Source of the DNA: Massospora cicadina
Taxonomy: Eukaryota > Entomophthoromycota > Entomophthoromycetes > Entomophthorales > Entomophthoraceae
Length of the DNA: 64,000 nt
Direction of reading: 5' to 3'
Assembly: GCA_022478985.1 (NCBI GenBank)
Contig: JAKSZP010012129.1
Coordinates: 44,424-108,423 of the forward strand
Below, piece after piece: positions 47,180 to 59,535 of this stretch (position 1 is the first letter of the stretch; each line of letters starts with the position of its first letter). Below the pieces are notes generated by a model that saw only the letters and a program-made list of their open reading frames with translations, ran no database searches and was not told where the DNA came from. The position numbers were made by a program, and so were the translations under genes.

Positions 47180-50140
47180 TGATTATAGTAAATAAGTTCA
47201 AATTCCATGCCATTGTGGACAGTGGGGCACAAGTTATTTATTGTGTCCACTAAACTGATGAAGAGGCTGGGTTTATCTCCTAACATAAAATCTCAAAAAT
47301 CTATGGTACTGCAGGCCCTCAGATTTCTTTTTGAAGGATCATACAGTGCGTTTCCAATGCAATTTGGCCACTGGTGGTCTTTGCTCACGCTATCATCTTT
47401 CCAAATCAGAATTATGACTTTTTTACTGGGGCCTCATTTATGAGAGCTTATGTTTTTAAGGCTGATTTTAAGGAGAAACCCTAATTTTCTTTAAAGAACT
47501 CTCTATTATTTTATAATCATTAGAATGAGGTCCCGCCACCTTAAACACTTGGGTTTGTCAACCTAATTTCTAAAAATGTTATAGTGCCCTTGTGGTAATA
47601 GTAGACTCAGGCCTGGACGCGATGGTTACTAAACCAGATTGCAAAATTTACAGGGATTTCGCTATGGGCTAATTATAACTTAACTAAACTAACAGACCAT
47701 CAATTAATATTGGGGACAGAAAAATATTTGGAAAATCCCCAAGGATTATATGGCTAAATATTCAAGCCATTCTGTTGTTCCAATTTGAAGTCTGTCACTG
47801 CACCTGTTTTTATACTTACTGACACAGCGAAATTAAGGTCCTTTTTGCTAATTTATAACCATATCCTACTCATATAAAGAGACACTAGATTACTCCTTTG
47901 TGAATATGTTACCAGTCAAAGATGTCCAGAATATTTCTGTTTTTGGTCACTTAGAAGAACTAGGCCTTAGCGCAATATTGAGCAATCTGTTTGATATCTA
48001 GTCCCTTGGGGAACCCTATCTGGGTTAATAAAAGAAGAGAAAGATCAAGCGTTGGTTTTTCTTCAAAAAAACGTTATCTTGCAAAAAGTTGACTGTGATT
48101 TGTGTTGTGCCCATGATGTACTTCATCATAACAATACCAGAAATCATTTGATAATTTGCCTTTATCTGATTATCTGATCCAAAGTAATGGATGAGGTTGT
48201 TAATTCCAAAATTGCTCACTAGTGCAACATGTGATTTTATTGCCCTCCAAGAGTCCTTGAGCCTCCTCAGTGTTGATTATAAAGAAAAAAGATTGTTCTA
48301 ACTTCGTGGTTATAGATTACCACAAACTTAATAGCATTACAAAAAGGATTACTATCCTTTACTGCGATTGACTATGCACTGAACCTCTTGGGCGACGCTC
48401 AATATTCCTTGGTCATAAATTTATTTCTGGCTATTGTCAAATTGAGCTTCCAAAGAAGGAGCAGTTAAATGCGCCATGCTTAAAGCTCAATGCCTCTACC
48501 AACCCACTAGAATGTCGCAGAGGCTGTTCACTGCACCAGTGACCTTCCACTGGGCTATGGATAGTATCCTCAGCGATTTAAAATTGCATGTGTCCTCTTT
48601 TATAGAAAAATATCAATATTTTTTGAACGTTCAATGAGAACTTTATATATTTGGAGGAACTTAGCCGTCTTCCCAAAACAGATCTGATGATTAAGCAATG
48701 TAAGTGCAAATTTTACATGAGCAGTTGGAATACTTTGGGTTTGGCATTAAAAAATTTGGCTTTCAGCCCCAGGCAGCAAAAGTTGAAGCTATTGAGCACA
48801 TGGCATGAGCAAGTAGTAAGCGTGACATCCAAGTGTTCTAGGAATAAATGGCTACTATTGATAATATATAAGAAATCTTAGCAAAATAGTTGAGCTGCTA
48901 TTTCACCTTCTTGAAAATGGTATTGCCCTTTAAGTGCTGGGAGACTGTCAGCTGGCCTTTGATAAACTAAGGCTTTACCTGATCCAAGAGACACTGTTAA
49001 TGTATCACAATTGCAAGAAACCATATATTATTCACACAGACGCTTTTCTAAAAACGGTTGGGGCAGTATTCTACCAACTTGATTCTACCATAATTGAGCA
49101 TCCCATGGCTTATTGTAGCCAAACCTTTAACATTTTATTAATGGAACTATACGGTAACTGAGAAGGAGTGCCTGGAAGTTATTTATAAATGTAAAAATTC
49201 CAGAATTACATCCATGGATTACACTTTCCATTTGCTACTGTTAATGCCCCTCTGCACTGGTTGCAGAATATAAAAGATCCTGAAGGAATTTTAACCCACT
49301 GGGCCTTAGAAATATAGGCTTACCTTTTGAATTTTAGCACCAGCTAGCATTGAGAATCATGACGCTGATGGATTATCTCAACTGCCCACAGTGGTCTGGG
49401 TGGCTGATGTGGCTGGCGAATTATTTGATATGATGCTGGATCAGCAGTATGACAATGAACTAGCGGAAGTTCAGCACTGCTTAGACAATTTATGAAAGGA
49501 AACGATTTTCAAAAAAGGGAAGCTTATTAGGGTACTAAATAATCAGCAATTTTCATACTATGACTAATGGAGCAAACTGATATCATTATTGAAAACCACA
49601 AGGTGACGGGGCACAACAATATTAAGAAATGTTTGAATTAGTGAAAAAGCACCATTATTGGGAATCTATAATTTTGACATTTATGAGACCATTTGTTACT
49701 GTAATGAATGCCAGGTGGATGAGTCCTACCAGAAGGCCACCTCCTATCAACTGGTTAAACACAACTTCACATGCTATATAGCTTTTATTGATGTTGTGGG
49801 TTCTCTGTTTAAAGCGTCTGAGCAGAATAGATAATTTTTTTGGGATTAATCTCCTCGCCAAGTGGTTAAAGGCCAAAGCAATCAAAGATTCAGGTCGCCC
49901 CTATGATGGCTATCTTATCTTAGAAAATAACAACTATTGGCATGGATGCCCTCAGTTTCTGCTGATAGATAATGAGACAAACTTTACGCCCCAGATGATA
50001 TCTAAGCCAATGACTTAGTGATATAAATGGTATAATGTATACACCATACTACTCTGAGACCAACGGCACTGTCAAATGAGTAAATGGTACCTTTGTTGGG
50101 ATTTTGCATAAGATGATTATGGTGAAGGCGTCCAGCTGGA
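47180..50140 (+). pseudogene. Ty3/gypsy pol remnant 1 (PR-RT-RH-IN)
   Basis: Domains in the order typical of Ty3/gypsy, all broken by stops and frameshifts. Protease: FHAIVDSGAQVIYCV with the catalytic DSG at 47218-47226, ending NYDFFTGASFM. Reverse transcriptase: FVVIDYHKLNSITKR near 48300 and FISGYCQIELPKKEQ near 48420; the YxDD place reads FIEKYQYF, so catalysis is lost. RNase H: AFDKLRLYL, PYIIHTDAFLKTVGAVFYQL and HPMAYCSQTFN (48934-49161). Integrase: YCNECQVDESYQKATS, AFIDVVGSL, LLIDNETNFTPQ and YSETNGTVK followed by a stop near 50075, where Glu is expected at the Lys. The order PR-RT-RH-IN excludes Ty1/copia. Confidence 0.9.
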
Positions 50141-52559
50141 GCCTTTTCTTAACTTTTGCCATTTTTGTTTTTATATATCTTATCACTCGGCAACAGGGCA
50201 TTCCTCAATTGCTTTACTTCATGTGAAGCAACAAGTACTCGCCACAATTCTATATTTTTGTGTCAGTCAAGAGCCCTGAATCACAAAATATTTAGAATTC
50301 TGGTCAGACTGTAATTCAACTACAAAGTGCTGCATATTCTAATGCGCTAGCTCAGTAAAAACAACCTTGTAAATGAAATAACGCAGACTTGTGGATGCTA
50401 CCCCACTTTGTGAAGGGGAACTCATTTTTATTATGATAACCATGGATTTAGATGAACTAGCAAGCTAGAGCAAATATGGAAGGAGCCTTTTGAGACCATC
50501 AAGAAGACATCTATGGATGCCTAAACTCTGAAGGATCCAATTTTCATGAAATTAACCAGACGGATTCCACCCATAATCTCTGAAATTAGGGTCAAGATTG
50601 GTTTGTCATAGCAGAAAAATCAATTACCTAGATTCAATGATATTAATGATAAATTTGCCAATTTGTGCGCCTTATTTAGTTGTGCTAAGCTATTTTGATG
50701 ATTCCACCGAGGCTGAATTTTTCAGGGCCAATCCTCAATAACGATTAATATTATCTTGATCAATGGCAAGTCAGGATGATGTTATTTAACAATTAAAATT
50801 AACTAATTTATAGTGGTTTGACAATGGCAACTAAGGTTGAGGATGTCAAAAGGATTATACTATTATTACTTTGGGTTCATGGAAGAATGAAAGTTTAACG
50901 TCAATTTAATCAAATGGACATTTAAGGATTTCTGGCGAATTTTAATGAGGATAATTGTAATTCTGTTGGAATGCTGAAGTTTCCCTTATGAGACAAGTGA
51001 GGGAGGTCCTCCTCCTATGATTTTGAATACCAGTGACTGATGCTAAGGATATTAGATAATGTTTTATAATAGTAAATATAGATTATAAATTGGCAACTGA
51101 TGCTGAGGATGTGTAAAATTAATATTCCTCATTTGGGAAGGACAGATTATGAGTATATAAGGCTTAGCATAATGAAGACGATTAATTGACAATTTGACAG
51201 TGGAGGCTTATGGGTTTTGATATGCGAAGTAGCCTAGTATAAATAGTAGTAGTCACCTCATAATAACATCTCTCTTTCGCCCATCAAAATTATTGTTGAA
51301 GTAAAAATGGTTAGGTTGGTAAAGGTGGAACTGGAGATCCCTGAGGTAAGTGCAGGGTGGCGCACCTAGAGTGGCTGACACTTTCAGATCCCATACCACA
51401 TCCCTACAAGAAATCCCAACGGGAACCTGGGCAACTGCCACCAACAATGATGGGCTGATGTCCATCAGCCATGAAAGTGGTGTAGCGTTGGAGTCATGGC
51501 CTCCAGGATGGGGGATGGACTTGCCAGTGCACAATTAAGAGGGGATGGTGATTGGTCATGAGGGATAAGGAGTAAGGGGTTGGCGGCCCAGGAAGAGGGC
51601 TGAAGACCACTGGCGCACTCTAAAAGGGGCCAATGGCGCTAGGGCGAAGTTGTTGGTCTGCTGGGTTAGTAGGCTGGAAATGACTTGTATGGGGTTGGTA
51701 TGCCTATGAAGGTGAAGCAATTAGGGCCAGCAATTAAATACTGTTTATACTGGCACACTGGCAGAGCCCTGATGTAGCAAATTGCAAAATTTGCACATAG
51801 GTGCTCACTACAAGGGCCCGCTGATTCAACTTTAGAGCAGCAAGAATATCTGTAATCATGGCGAATATGAACTACCTTTGCAAGACCTCATGAGGCTTTG
51901 CAAGAAATGTAGCTGCAAACCTATATAAACTTCTGTTGAGGAACCGGCCATGTTTACCATGAGTGAGCTATCTGACTTTTGTGACTTTCTGATGAAATTT
52001 GCAGCTTTCCGCCTGTTCAGATCTTGAGCTGGCACAGCATAGACAATCCACAGTGTCAACCTCATTCAGTTTCATAATAATATGGAGTGGCTCCTCAGAA
52101 GGATATCGCCTTTATATCAGGGACAACATTGAGAATTTTATAAATACCCTTTAATCAGAAAGATCAGGATCAGTGACAATAATTATATATGTTTTATTGG
52201 ACGTGACCTTACTGGCCTAACATGCCATCTCAACTCTCATGGGGCTGTAGAAAACCTTGTCGCATATTTACAGCAATCTATTCACCAGCTCCTGTGAGTC
52301 CAAGCTCATCATAATATTGAGATTAGGGACGTAATGAGGTTCACTCAGGCGCAACAAAACAACAACTATATTTATTGCTGGATGTCTTTAGTAGACATTC
52401 TTAGAGGTGAAAGGGGCGCTGGTCCAAGTGCACAACCATGTTTCTGATGCTCATGGTTAGATGGATCAGTTAATGCCCCAGTTAAAAAGAGGCTGCCTTG
52501 GGTCATAAGAGTTGTTGAACTAGTGAGGCCTCACGCTGGACTGGATCAGAGAAGCGACT
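50141..52559. other. non-coding stretch, candidate LTR or leader of gypsy element 2
   Basis: No protein motif. Up to 50240 there may be the tail of the preceding integrase. 50770-51260 has short imperfect repeats (GGCAACT followed by GTTGAGGATG at 50829, GGCAACTGATGCTGAGGATG at 51091) and TATA-like GAGTATATAAGG (51151) and TATAAATAG (51238), which would suit a promoter-bearing LTR ahead of the gag at 52560. With no second copy in the window this cannot be confirmed. Confidence 0.35.
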
Positions 52560-54070
52560 ATGTTAGGAGGGAACACCGAATGGTTTATGCAAGAAATGAC
52601 CAAATGGGTGTCAGGCATTGACGCCATTGTGGGCTGCATCATGATCGCGTTACCTCTGGAGCGGCGAGTCACTGACCAAGCCTATTCCATTGCACTTGAT
52701 CTCAGCCAGCTGAGATCTGAATGGATCAATCACTGCACCGCTGAAAACCCTGGATCATCATTCCTCAGTTTTACAGAATATGGGCAGATGCTAGATCAGT
52801 TAGCTCCCCTTGAGAGCTTTAACAATGCCAATTGAGAATGGACTGTGACCCTTCTGATTATAGAGTTGTGTAATATGCCAGTCTCAGAGTTAATTATGAG
52901 AATCTGCAAAGGTCAAATGAGGAACTACTTTGGCTGATCTGGCCTAGTAAGTCAACTTGATGATACCTCCTGTCAAGCTCATGACGATGGATGCCAGAGT
53001 TCCAGGTTGCAAGGCACTGTTTTCTCAGGTGTTTGAGGGGAGCTTGGTTTCATATAGTCTTGACTCTAGGGGAAAATACTACAGGTCTGCTAGCGAGCTT
53101 CCCCCATTTGCTGATGTAATTTTTCCTGAGGAGGCCACCACTTCTCGCAAGACAACGGAAGGACCAAGTTCTGTCCCATGACTACCTATACTCCCCATAT
53201 GGGGGCTACGTTTGGCCAGCTGAAGACCGCTCCATTAACTATCAGAAATTGCAGCCTAGAATGTGAAGAGAGTTTTAATGTTAAAAAACATATTGTTCAA
53301 TCAGGAAGGCAAGGCGAATGGGCATTTCAAGAGGTTCAAGTTTGCCGTTAAAGGATTTTCAGACCTCCTAAAGGTGAAGCTGCAATCTCCACCTTAAATG
53401 TTGAGAGTAATATGCAGGTCACCTGTAACCTGAAGGACAGCTCTAAAACTTACTAGGGGTCAAAGATATTGTGCTACGCTTGTTCTGCAGAGTATAAAAT
53501 TGGATTAATGTAAAGCTGACTTATTGACAACTTTTTTAATTAAAAGTAACCCTTACAGCGTTCACTGATTGCTTCACCTTGAAAGCGCATGTGTTAGTAG
53601 GGGCGGGAACACTATCAGACGTGGATGTCAGTATTGCTATGACTGCAGCCGTAGAAACACACTGGGAGCTTTTCAACGCGATGGCTCCAGTTCTACAAGG
53701 GGATATCCCCTTACTTTAGATTTTCAACTATCTGCAGCAATTGTCTGTAGAATTTAACCCACCTAACGTGGACTGAAAGCTGTCAGTGGCTTTCACTGGA
53801 GCTTCATTGGCTAGTGGCCAGAAATGACCACCTTATAATACGCCATCTAATCCCCAGCCAAACTATAGTCTGCATTCCAACCCACAACTGATATATGATC
53901 ATTTGGCCCATTCACGACTACTCTTTAGCGCTCTGCCCCACCCATGGTAGCTTATAACCCTTGGCCTGGGTTTAACAACGGTGGAAATGGCAACCTTTTG
54001 GGATAACTTGTTTCAAATGCAGTCAGTATGGGCACTATGCGGCGAGATGCCCTGCCAAACAAAAATTTAT
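52560..54070 (+). pseudogene. Ty3/gypsy element 2 gag, broken
   Basis: Starts at an ATG (MLGGNTEWFMQEMTKWVSG) and stays open to 52835, then continues in pieces (52957-53181; AGTLSDVDVSIAMTAAVE near 53600). At 54009-54050 a complete CCHC knuckle CFKCSQYGHYAARC is followed by PAKQK, the classic nucleocapsid motif. A Pro/Asn/Gln-rich linker precedes it. Its place directly upstream of the protease remnant supports gag. Confidence 0.8.
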
Positions 54071-54439
54071 GCAGTGCAGCCAAATATATGAGCAGGGAAA
54101 AGAAAAAGTGGATTAGAGATGGGAACCTCTACTTCCACTGCTTCAAAATATAAATGTCCTGCATGACCAAAATGAGCTGCTCTATTTTAGTTCTCACAAT
54201 CCCAATGACATATTCCTTTTTAAAAACTACTGATGATGTAAACATGTTAACTCGCTCTAAACCAAGGAGGCCATAATGGAGGAGATTCGTTAAAAAATTT
54301 AAAAATCTTAAACATTAAAATTTTTGAAGTGGAACATGGCAAATGAACCCCAACCCTCCTCGGATGTGGCCTCATTGGAAGGAGTGAATGTCGCCATCCC
54401 CAAGAAGCAATACTTGTAAAAATATACCCAGGTAGTAGC

Positions 54440-54900
54440 CATTAAGATGCACTTTCTTAATAAAAAGAACTCCATGGATGTTCATGTATTAAACAATTGT
54501 GGTTCTTTTTGATTTAAGTTACTATTGTGACATTTTTGTGGGAAATAAAAAAATACATGAAATCATTTACACTGGTACACAGTCAACGTAGTTTTGACAA
54601 AGTTGGTAGCTAAGCTGACGTGAAACCTGATGAGAATCACCAGGCGGTATATGGGACCATGAGGGCGAAATGTGCCATGTCATAGGGAGTGTGCAGTTCA
54701 ATGTTTCTTTAGTTTAGGTCGATACTATCTCTGCGCCAGTAATTTTATTTTCAACTCACAATTATGACATGTTAATTGGCGCTACTTTCATGCGACGTTT
54801 TGGTGCCATGGTCAATATGGTGGAGGAATCCTTTGAGATCCTGGGTCAGTGTATCCCTTTCTATTTCATGTCAAAGGGAGTACCACAGGAATACACCTGA
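54440..54900 (+). pseudogene. Ty3/gypsy element 2 protease, active site lost
   Basis: VLNNCGSF near 54486-54510 lies where retroviral-type proteases have LVDCGA or LVDSGA; the catalytic Asp is Asn. The C-terminal region reads ILFSTHNYDMLIGATFMRRF near 54745-54800, matching the closing motif of these proteases and the homologous part of pol remnant 1. Confidence 0.75.
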
Positions 54901-55179
54901 GATGGCAAATAAACCTTTCATACTGTGATGGAAAAGTTCCTGTCTGCCATTGGAAGTTGAAACAGTGGACTAGAGTCCAACCTAATCAAATATATGAGTA
55001 CCAAGGTATACCGCTATAATTGGTGAAAGCTCTAATGATATTATCTGGACATCAAGCTATTGTAGGAATGGAGCTTATTGTGGAGATACCAGAGGGGTTG
55101 TATGAGGAGGTCCTTGGCCCTTATCAATAATCACGCTTAAGCTTCATGTGACTCCAAGCATAATAGTATCTGGCCTCAG

Positions 55180-56679
55180 GGAAATCAAAGTGCTTCCGGC
55201 CATTCTGCACAAAGAGCCTCTTTTTGTCCAGAGGCATCAGGTGGTGGCTCATATAAACCTAACCCACGTTGATAATGTCCTTTTTCTCAATAAATTAGGC
55301 TCATTGTAAGAGCTTGGCCTTCACACTAGAAATTTGGCTGGTTTAATGAAAGTAATTCCATGTGAAGCTTTGACAGGGCTATCAGAGGAGCAAAAAGATC
55401 CAGTAATGGCGTTATTTGAGAAATGCTGGGAGATATTCAAGTCTTATGACCACAACTTGGGTTGCACTCACGGAGTTGTCCATCAGGTGGGCAAAGGGGA
55501 CCACACTCCTAGTCAGTCTCAGCCAATCCGCTGCTTGAGGTTGCTAGAGAGGTAATTTATGACTAAATAGGGAAGCTGTTGGAGCAGGGTATGCTCAAGC
55601 CATCGAAAAATTCTTTGTCTTCGCCTGCATAAATTGTGAAAAAGAAGGATGGCACTAACTGGTTAGTGATCAACTTTCAAAACTTATCAGCATCGGTAAA
55701 AATGATTCATATCCGCTGCCCAGATTTGATGCTGCATTAGATAGTCTGGGCATTGCTCGCTATTTTACAGCTAATGACCTGATCTTGGGGTACTGGTAGA
55801 CTGAGTTGGTCATGGCATAATGAGGAAAGTGTGCTATGATCACCTCCAAGAAGTTATTTCAGTCCACTTGTATGCTTCAGGGCTTGTGTAACGCCATGGA
55901 TACATTAAAAAGGTACTGGACACTATTTTGGGTGATCTCAAACTATCCTGTATCCTTGTCTACCTTGTAGACATTAGGAATTTCTACGAAATGTTTTCAG
56001 AACATCTAGATCACCTGGAAGAAGTATTCCTCCGGCTTATGGAGGCTAACATTAAAATTAAGCCTTGCAATTGACATATTTTAAAGAGAGATTGGAATAT
56101 CTCGGGCTTATGGTAGATTCCAGATGCCTTTGACCATAACTAGACAAGGTAGAAGCCATAATAAAGATGTCCCAACCGCAATTCAAACGGGATATCCAAG
56201 TATTTTTGGTAATAATTGAGTACTACCGCCATTTTATTCCCAATCTCAGCTTTATTGGCCCCGCTCTTTGAGCTCTGAAGAAAGATACCACTTTCAAGTG
56301 ATTGAAATGATGTCAGAGTGCGTTTGATGCTTTTGAAACGGTGCTTATCAGCGCACTTGTTCAGCAGTATCCAAACTTTGTAAAAAGTTAATCATCCATA
56401 CCAATGCTTCCCTTTATGCTGTGGGATCGGTCTTGTCACAGCAGGATGACGATGGGGTAGAGCATCCCATCTCTTATTGCACCAGAAGTTTTAATTGGTA
56501 AAATGTGGAATTATATTGTAACTGAAAGGGAGTTCCTAAAGGTAATTTATGCATAAAAACAATTTTGGGTATTTCTTCATGGAGTGAAGTTCAATGTTGT
56601 GACTATCCATGCTTTGTTACTATGGTTACAGAACCTTCATGAGCCAGAGGAGCGCCTCACACAGTGGGCGCTCAATATT
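55180..56679 (+). pseudogene. Ty3/gypsy element 2 reverse transcriptase-RNase H, broken
   Basis: The lead-in 55334-55555 includes FEKCWEIFKSYDHNLGCTHG. Then KKKDGTNWLVINFQNLS near 55640, YFTANDLILGYW near 55762, and VYLVDIRNF near 55960 where YLDDI is expected (first catalytic Asp is Val). The RT connection has EHLDHLEEVFLRLMEANIK and VFLVIIEYYRHFIPNLSF. RNase H: LIIHTNASLYAVGSVLSQQ near 56385 (Asp to Asn), EHPISYCTRSFN, then LLWLQNLHEPEERLTQWALN, where it is cut at 56679 by the ORF1-only LINE. The frame resumes at 58606 (DLKIIHWSGAST). Confidence 0.9.
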
Positions 56680-58590
56680 ATTTGATCGTGGTAAGCTGAC
56701 CAGGGGATGGAATTTACTGAAACTCAAAAAGCTAACAAATAAATCCTCACCAAACAAAATGAATGAACCGCCCAAAATGAGCAGATGACACACAAAATGC
56801 AAACACAACCTACCAGGTGGGACAGCGGGAACTACTTATCCCATCATGGTGGAAGGGGAGGGGGATCAGGGGGCTCATCCTCAGCCTCTGCTTAACCCCA
56901 AAGTAGGGCACAGGCTATGGTGGAGAGCAGGGGCGTTGGGGCATCAGTGGAATGCATAGATAAATTTCCGATGATTGGGGGGCAGTAAGACAGCAATTAA
57001 TAAAAAAAAATTCTGATGTAATTGGCCAAAGCTGCTTAAGCTTTCATGCGTGCGTCAGGGAGCTTTACAAACATGGTGATATTAGTGCAGGTAATCTTGG
57101 ATTTGGGATTACGCACTACCCACTGCCATGTGCTGGATGGTGTTGTTGTCTGCTTTGTGAGAATCAGTCACCATATGCTTTTGGAGCATATTGGCAGTGG
57201 AGGGAATAATAAGAGGAGGGATTCCTCCTGCAAGCATCGCCACTGATTTGGCGGCAGCTTTTTGGAGAGGATGACAATCTGGCTTCGCCGTTGCTTCACC
57301 AGCCAACTGGTGGTTGCCGCAGAATGTTTCAGCTTTTTCTGGGGGGCGTATAAGCGAGGTAGTTGCATAGTTTCATGGTCAATAAACACAAACCGCTTGA
57401 GTTGGATAGTGCGGTCTTCAATAATATTCCTGGACTCATCAATTTTAGCCAATAGATCCTAAGGATTTTGGTTGAAATAAATTAGGGAATCGGCATATTC
57501 CTGAGGTTTGGTTGGTTCATTGGAGGATGCATGGTAGAGAACTGGGGTCAAGTCCTGTGCTTAATTGGAGGGAGCATTTGTGGCACTGGGGCGAGGAGGA
57601 TGCTGATTTGTGGCTGCAGGTGCAGCTGCAGCAAAGGCTTTGGGGGAGGGGGAGGTAGGATTGTACCCCATGCCAAAGCTGGCGTGGGGTGGGCGGCAGA
57701 TTGGAAGCTGGCGGATGAAAAATCAGAGCCATTGAAAGCAGCTAAGTATGGGCACTTACATTTTGAGTGGTCCAACTCAAATCAGGATGGACAGATCATC
57801 CTCCGGCCCTTGACGTGGGCCCAGAATGGATGGTCAGGGGCAGAGGGGATGATGGCGCGAGAGGGAATTGCCAAGGCAATTTTATTAGATTGAGGGCTGA
57901 TCATGACATACGCCCAAGGCCCAGCGAGGCATGTGGCCCCATTTGGGACCACAAATTGCAAGATTGGGCTGGAGCCATAGGCTGCCAAACCTTCCATCAG
58001 CTCCTGATGGAGCACTTCAGGGGGAGGTGGGTGGGCAAACCAGTGAACTGAACCACCAAAGTGGTATCCGCTGGGAGCCAGGTCCAAATTGTGAGGAGAG
58101 GGGTACCCTAAAAATCAGGGTCACAGTTGCTGCAGTGGCGGCATCAGCTTCACAGGTGAAGCTGAGATCAAAATACCCCTTATAGGGGTGGAAGTTAATA
58201 AAACTGGCATGATGCATCACTGCCAGAGCCATTTTGATAATGGCTTAGTCATGGTAGGGGAAAAGTTTTCCATAATTGACCCTAAGTCTGATTGCATGTT
58301 GCTCCAGGGGAGCACCAGGGGGCAACGAGGCACCACTTAGTACAAGCAAGGTGGGCGTTGAGATCCTTGGGTGAAATTAATTGACCCAGGGGTTTGTATG
58401 ATTGGGAAAGCCAGTTTGAGCGCGTTTTTCCACCGGACAGAAAATGATGGGGGGAGTTTCACCGCTGCACCACACTGGAGCAGCTGGCGGGGAATCTGAT
58501 GACATAGGAGCAAAACTAAGGTGGGCGATCAAGATTTGCTTTTTTCTGTACGATTTCGCTCAGAAAGTTACGCTGAGCAGAAAGAGAGTC
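56680..58590 (-). mobile_element. family-B ORF1-only LINE derivative with LINE-A tail, minus strand
   Basis: 1.9 kb inserted in the gypsy RNase H, flanked by TGGGCGCTCAATATT (56665-56679) and TGGGCGCTCAATACT (58591-58605), a 15-bp duplication with one mismatch. On the minus strand it begins ACTCTCTTTCTGCTCAGCG, encodes an ORF1-like protein, and ends CCATCCCCTGGTCAGCTTACC, the LINE-A 3' end. There is no endonuclease or reverse transcriptase. It is comparable in design to the HAL1 (half-L1) elements of mammals. The body is homologous to 23480-25273, whose tail is of the LINE-C type. Confidence 0.87.
57500..58500 (-). pseudogene. ORF1-like protein of family-B element, broken
   Basis: Begins near 58500 (MSSDSPPAAPVWCSGETPP). 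The region 58232-58100 reads GYFDLSFTCEADAATAATV and aligns with WLDLGFESKIAADEAAAVR of LINE-A ORF1. 58087-57782 has EVLHQELMEGLAAYGSSPIL, aligning with LEQHLKDGLAIYGKIQSF, then AYVMISPQSNKIALAIPS and DHPFWAHVKG. A CKCP cluster follows at the knuckle position, then a Pro/Leu-rich part. A second open stretch (57452-57168: RTIQLKRFVFIDHETMQLPR) may be its C-terminal part. Stops and frameshifts separate the pieces. Confidence 0.8.
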
Positions 58591-59137
58591 TGGGCGCTCA
58601 ATACTTAAGCGCATGATCTTAAGATTATTCATTGGTCAGGTGCGAGCACTAGAACTTTGACTGCCTAAATAGCTCACCAACAGTTGCTATCACGGCAGAT
58701 TTCAAAGATCTAATGTATGAGAAAATTTTTAGCAGCAAATATGCCAATGAGCCACCTCAAATCATTTAAGCATTGGATGGGATTAGGGCAGATACATTCT
58801 TGAAGGACGATGATCTATTTAAGAAGGTTGGTGGGATCACAGTGAGTTTTAGAAGCCCTCTATCACGAGGGTTGTTATTTTGGACGCACACTAGGTGAGT
58901 AGAGCATGGAGGACTATAAAAAAGTTGAAATTCCTGCAGCTAAAATTTTATTGGAAAAGTATGCATTTTGACTGCTAAACAATTAATCTATGTCATCAAT
59001 GCCAGGTGGATAAGGCCTTACACAAGAAGCCACTCATTGTTTGGTTAAACCCATGTTTGCTTGGCATATGGTATCCAACGACGTTGTGGGACCCTTGCCA
59101 ATGGGCGCAAATTGCTCCAAGTATATCATGGTAGCAA

Positions 59138-59406
59138 AAGGGTTAGCCTGGCAGGGTAATTCCTGATTCCACTCTAGTGAGGTTTTTTTCAACATATGTA
59201 TAAAACCTGTACTGGCTAGAAAATATCTCAGTGTGGTATGTTTGTCCCATGGTCACCCAACTCAATTACTGAGGAGTGGTAGCATAGCGGGGTGGTTCCT
59301 GCTCCATTCAGGGTCAGGTTTTAATTGACACAAGTTTGAAACAAGCACAAGCTAAAAAAACTCGGCGTGGAATATTTGGCCCAAGGTCAACCCACCTCAT
59401 TTACTT
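59138..59406 (+). mobile_element. SINE-2, dimeric tRNA-like SINE in integrase
   Basis: 269 bp flanked by a perfect 16-bp duplication TATATCATGGTAGCAA (59122-59137 and 59407-59422). The two halves are diverged copies of each other in tandem: GGTTAGCCTGGCAGGGTAAT / GGTAGCATAGCGGGGTGG, both followed by TTCCTG-TTCCA, later CTAGAAAA / CTAAAAAA, and CCCATGGTCACCCAACTCA / CCCAAGGTCAACCCACCTCA. The start of the right half looks like a tRNA A box (GTGGTAGCATAGCGG), with a B-box-like GGTCAGGTTTTAATTGAC. It has no similarity to SINE-1 or to the LINE-A or LINE-C tails that I can see. Confidence 0.88.
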
Positions 59407-59535
59407 TATATCATGGTAGCAATAGATTATCTGACATGGTTGGTAGAAGCACAAGATCCGAAATTTGGGGGCCATAACCTCTGAAAAGTTCATAATGGAG
59501 TGTGTCACTCAACGGCATGGCTGCCTGCAGTTCGT

